Shown in pieces: positions 33,290 to 35,139 of a stretch of DNA of 35,139 nt. The notes beneath the pieces were generated by a model. That model was not told the DNA's origin and searched no databases. It worked only from the letters and a program-made list of their open reading frames with translations. The first letter of the stretch is position 1. Every line of letters starts with the position of its first letter. The stretch is from Crocosphaera sp. GTDB lineage: Bacteria; Cyanobacteriota; Cyanobacteriia; Cyanobacteriales; Microcystaceae. The translations under genes were made by a program, and so were the position numbers. The DNA lies in the NCBI GenBank assembly GCA_030064935.1, contig JASJEA010000017.1, positions 1 through 35,139 on the forward strand. Direction: 5' to 3'.

Positions 33290-34717
33290 ATGATTTTAGC
33301 CTACCAATATAAATTAAGGGTAAATCCATCACAAAAAATAATAATGATTAACTGGCTATCCATGCTAAGAAGTCATTACAATTTCTGCTTAAGAGATAGG
33401 ATTGAGGCTTATGAACAGGTGAAATCTCCCAAACTAGGTAACTATTCTGACTTAAAAACCAAAGCTCCTTGTTGTCCCTTAACCTGTTCAATGTCTAATA
33501 AATCGCAATTGGGAGAACCCTTCAAAAAATCAGGTAAAAAACGTAATGCCTATGAGATGCAATCATCGGAATTACCTGTTTTGAAAAAAGCTAGACCCTG
33601 GTATCAAGGCATATATAGCTCTGTATTACAACAGAATTTAAGGAGACTGGCTCTAGCCTTTAAGAATTTCTTTGACGGTAGAGGATATCCAAAATTCAAG
33701 ACTCGTCAAAAATTTAAAAGTTTTAGCTATCCTCCTAATCAAGTTAAATTAGAGAATAATAAAATCTACCTCCCATCTATCGGTTGGATGAGATTCTTTA
33801 AGTCTCGAAATATTCCTGATGGATTTAATCTAAAGACTGTCACCATTCGTCAAAAATCTGAGGGATGGTACGTTTCTATCAGAATAGAAAATAAAGATGT
33901 TCCTCAATCAAATCCCAAAGATTTAGTCCAAGTTAAAACTGCCATTGGTTGTGATTTAGGTATCAAGAAACTGTTAGCTTTGAGTAATGGTGAATTGATA
34001 GAAAACCCTCAATTTGAGAAACAACTGTCTAAAAGAAAAACCATTAGACAACGTAGAGCATCTCGAAAGAAAAAAGGCTCTTCTAACCAAAGAAAAGCCT
34101 ACGCGCTCATTACTCACCTTGACCAAAAAATAACCAACCAAAGAGAGGATTACCAATGGAAAATCGCTCACCACCTTGTTCGTTTAGCCGATGTTATTAT
34201 CTTAGAAGACCTAAACATACAAGGAATGATTAAAAAATGTCGTGCTAAACAGGATGAGCATGGTAAATTTCTTAAGAATGGTCAGTCGGCAAAAAGAGCA
34301 TTAAATCGATTAATTAGGGATTGTTCTTGGGGAAATCTAAAGTTAAAAATTGAGTCGGTAGCTGCGAAGTTTGGCTCAATTTGTTTAGATGTTAGCCCTA
34401 AATTTACATCACAACAATGCTCCCATTGTGGGCATATACAAAAAGAAAACCGCAACAAAGAACGTTTTTTGTGTCTTAATTGCGGTTTTTTAGCTGATGC
34501 TGATATCCAAGCATCAATTAACATTGGCATGAAAGGACTAAAAACCCTTGGAATTAGTCAATCCAAGCTACTGAGAGTCCCTCAGAAAGTTACGCCCAAA
34601 CCTGAATCAACAGGGTCTAGAAATGGGGAGATATCAGTCTCGTTGGAGATTGAGCCTGGGAACCCTCAACAGTTAAGTCTGTTTGAGTGGGTGAATGGGG
34701 AAGCAATTCCCTGTTAG
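33290..34717 (+). CDS. tnpB: RNA-guided transposon nuclease TnpB
   Basis: The 475-residue protein has the N-terminal OrfB helix-turn-helix/wedge part (YQYKLRVNPSQ), a split RuvC nuclease core with D222 in GCDLGIKK, E306 in ILEDLN and D405 in ADIQASINI, and a zinc-finger pair CSHCG and CLNCG between RuvC-II and RuvC-III. All catalytic and zinc-binding residues are present, so it may be active. TnpB is the RNA-guided DNA nuclease from which Cas12 arose; its guide (omega RNA) usually starts inside the gene end and extends past the element's right end. The length exceeds the usual 380-420 residues owing to an extra region near residues 50-100 and a C-terminal tail of about 60 residues. Confidence 0.94.
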   Translation: MILAYQYKLRVNPSQKIIMINWLSMLRSHYNFCLRDRIEAYEQVKSPKLGNYSDLKTKAPCCPLTCSMSNKSQLGEPFKKSGKKRNAYEMQSSELPVLKKARPWYQGIYSSVLQQNLRRLALAFKNFFDGRGYPKFKTRQKFKSFSYPPNQVKLENNKIYLPSIGWMRFFKSRNIPDGFNLKTVTIRQKSEGWYVSIRIENKDVPQSNPKDLVQVKTAIGCDLGIKKLLALSNGELIENPQFEKQLSKRKTIRQRRASRKKKGSSNQRKAYALITHLDQKITNQREDYQWKIAHHLVRLADVIILEDLNIQGMIKKCRAKQDEHGKFLKNGQSAKRALNRLIRDCSWGNLKLKIESVAAKFGSICLDVSPKFTSQQCSHCGHIQKENRNKERFLCLNCGFLADADIQASINIGMKGLKTLGISQSKLLRVPQKVTPKPESTGSRNGEISVSLEIEPGNPQQLSLFEWVNGEAIPC

Positions 34718-34720
34718 AAT

Positions 34721-34748
34721 CCCCAACTTCAGCGACAGCAAGTTGGGG
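34721..34748. repeat. Right hairpin of the TnpB element / possible terminator
   Basis: CCCCAACTT (34721-34729) pairs exactly with AAGTTGGGG (34740-34748) over a 10-base loop directly after the tnpB stop, followed by TTCTTC. It may be the element's right-end structure, part of the omega RNA scaffold, and may also end tnpB transcription. Confidence 0.65.
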
Positions 34749-34784
34749 TTCTTCAACAATTCTGACATTTTGGCTTTCCTTGTC

Positions 34785-34810
34785 ATATAACCTGTTATAA
34801 CAGGTTATAT
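34785..34810. repeat. Perfect 26-bp palindrome
   Basis: ATATAACCTGTTA (34785-34797) is followed at once by its exact complement TAACAGGTTATAT (34798-34810). It has no loop, which is more like a dimer-binding operator or an old target site than a terminator. No gene start is close by within the window. Confidence 0.75.
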
Positions 34811-34857
34811 AAGTTGAGATTTAAACACGATATGATCAGATGTTATTGTGCGATGTC

Positions 34858-34884
34858 GAAGAGCACCTCTTCGCAGTGCTCTTC
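34858..34884. repeat. 9-bp-stem hairpin
   Basis: GAAGAGCAC (34858-34866) and GTGCTCTTC (34876-34884) pair perfectly around a 9-base loop. It lies in the gene-free right end of the window (34749-35139), in which no protein frame is convincing. Confidence 0.6.
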
Positions 34885-35071
34885 TGCTTCCACAGGGAAC
34901 GAGGATTCAACAACCCTAACTTACTTCGTTTCACTACGTTGAAGGCGCGGGATTGCTACTCCCAAAAGTGCGACGCAAGAGTTGAATAGCCCATAGAGCC
35001 TAATTTTGGAACACAGGAGGAAAAAGGCGTAAATATGGAGGAACTATCACCCGTCATGGTATTAGAAAGCG

Positions 35072-35112
35072 AGTGCGTAATTCCGAGGTGTCCTCGGAAT
35101 GCAAGACGCACT
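35072..35112. repeat. Long two-part hairpin near the right edge
   Basis: AGTGCGT (35072-35078) pairs with ACGCACT (35106-35112), and inside it ATTCCGAGG (35080-35088) pairs with CCTCGGAAT (35092-35100) over a 3-base loop, with a small bulge of unpaired bases on the 3' side. It could be a mobile-element end or a structured RNA. Confidence 0.6.
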
Positions 35113-35139
35113 TAAGAAAAGGAGATTTTGTTAAGGCTG

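Larger units (their letters stand above)
33212..34748 (+). mobile_element. TnpB-only IS200/IS605-type element
   Basis: The intact tnpB is flanked on the left by a hairpin with TATAGTGG/CCACTATA arms (33212-33243) and on the right by CCCCAACTT/AAGTTGGGG (34721-34748) starting four bases after the stop. Such subterminal hairpins are recognised by the Y1 transposase TnpA in this family. No tnpA is present, so it would need one in trans (IS1341-like layout). Exact ends and target site cannot be fixed from one copy. Confidence 0.6.

Noticed and set aside
35035-35115. Short frame starting MEELSPVMVLESEC near the right edge
   Set aside because: It has an AGGAGG about 13 bases upstream, but is only 26 codons long and passes through a strong hairpin; not supportable as a gene.
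7-35139. tRNA or rRNA genes
   Set aside because: No T-loop (GGTTCGAATCC-like) with matching acceptor stems and no rRNA core sequences were seen on either strand.

Overview
The window is a chromosomal segment from a cyanobacterium, most likely a unicellular AT-rich Chroococcales (Crocosphaera/Cyanothece/Geminocystis-like). The evidence is the C-terminal two thirds of the circadian ATPase KaiC at the left edge, scattered HIP1 octamers (GCGATCGC and near variants), cyanobacterial families (LabA-like NYN protein, Tll0287-like heme sensor with HAMP, DUF1400 hydrolase, CHAT-TPR protein, PEP-CTERM protein, lumen-type pentapeptide repeat protein) and many short heptameric tandem repeats in spacers. 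Genus is an inference; only family-level recognition was possible.

Layout. 1-3.2 kb: end of kaiC, then a convergent NACHT/STAND ATPase gene interrupted in frame by an 11-base G tract. 3.3-5.6 kb: RluA-family pseudouridine synthase, rnhB, a 50-residue membrane protein read divergently from rnhB, and a STAS anti-sigma antagonist. 5.7-7.7 kb: a REC-PP2C (SpoIIE) phosphatase and an RsbW-like kinase, which with the STAS protein form a partner-switching module; a decayed TnpB fragment lies between phosphatase and kinase. 7.8-11.1 kb: sulfurtransferase, LabA-like NYN protein, small membrane protein, VOC protein and an orphan Opp/Dpp-type permease. 11.1-13.5 kb: CRISPR-repeat-like degenerate repeats, glmS, and a MITE-like inverted repeat.

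13.5-21 kb is the accessory region: a secreted protein, a HicB remnant bracketed by two copies of a hairpin repeat, a ParE/ParD-type pair, a 60-residue membrane protein, a protein with a DUF4384-like C-terminus, a 1227-residue TPR-CHAT protease-like protein, and a second toxin-antitoxin pair whose toxin is truncated. This region is the best candidate for an undescribed system: a CHAT protease with an associated partner protein, set among addiction modules.

21-31.2 kb is mostly housekeeping and envelope: N-acetylmuramoyl-L-alanine amidase, PhnD-like lipoprotein divergent from a heme-sensor/HAMP protein, murE, a structured 155-bp intergenic element, a DUF1400 alpha/beta hydrolase, pentapeptide protein, purK and tadA with a clear bidirectional terminator. 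31.2-35.1 kb: PEP-CTERM protein, methyltransferase, an intact tnpB-only IS200/IS605-type element bounded by hairpins, and a gene-free right end rich in palindromes.

A recurring theme is 7-bp tandem repeats that fill intergenic spaces, abut or form stop codons, and have apparently entered the CHAT coding sequence in three loops.
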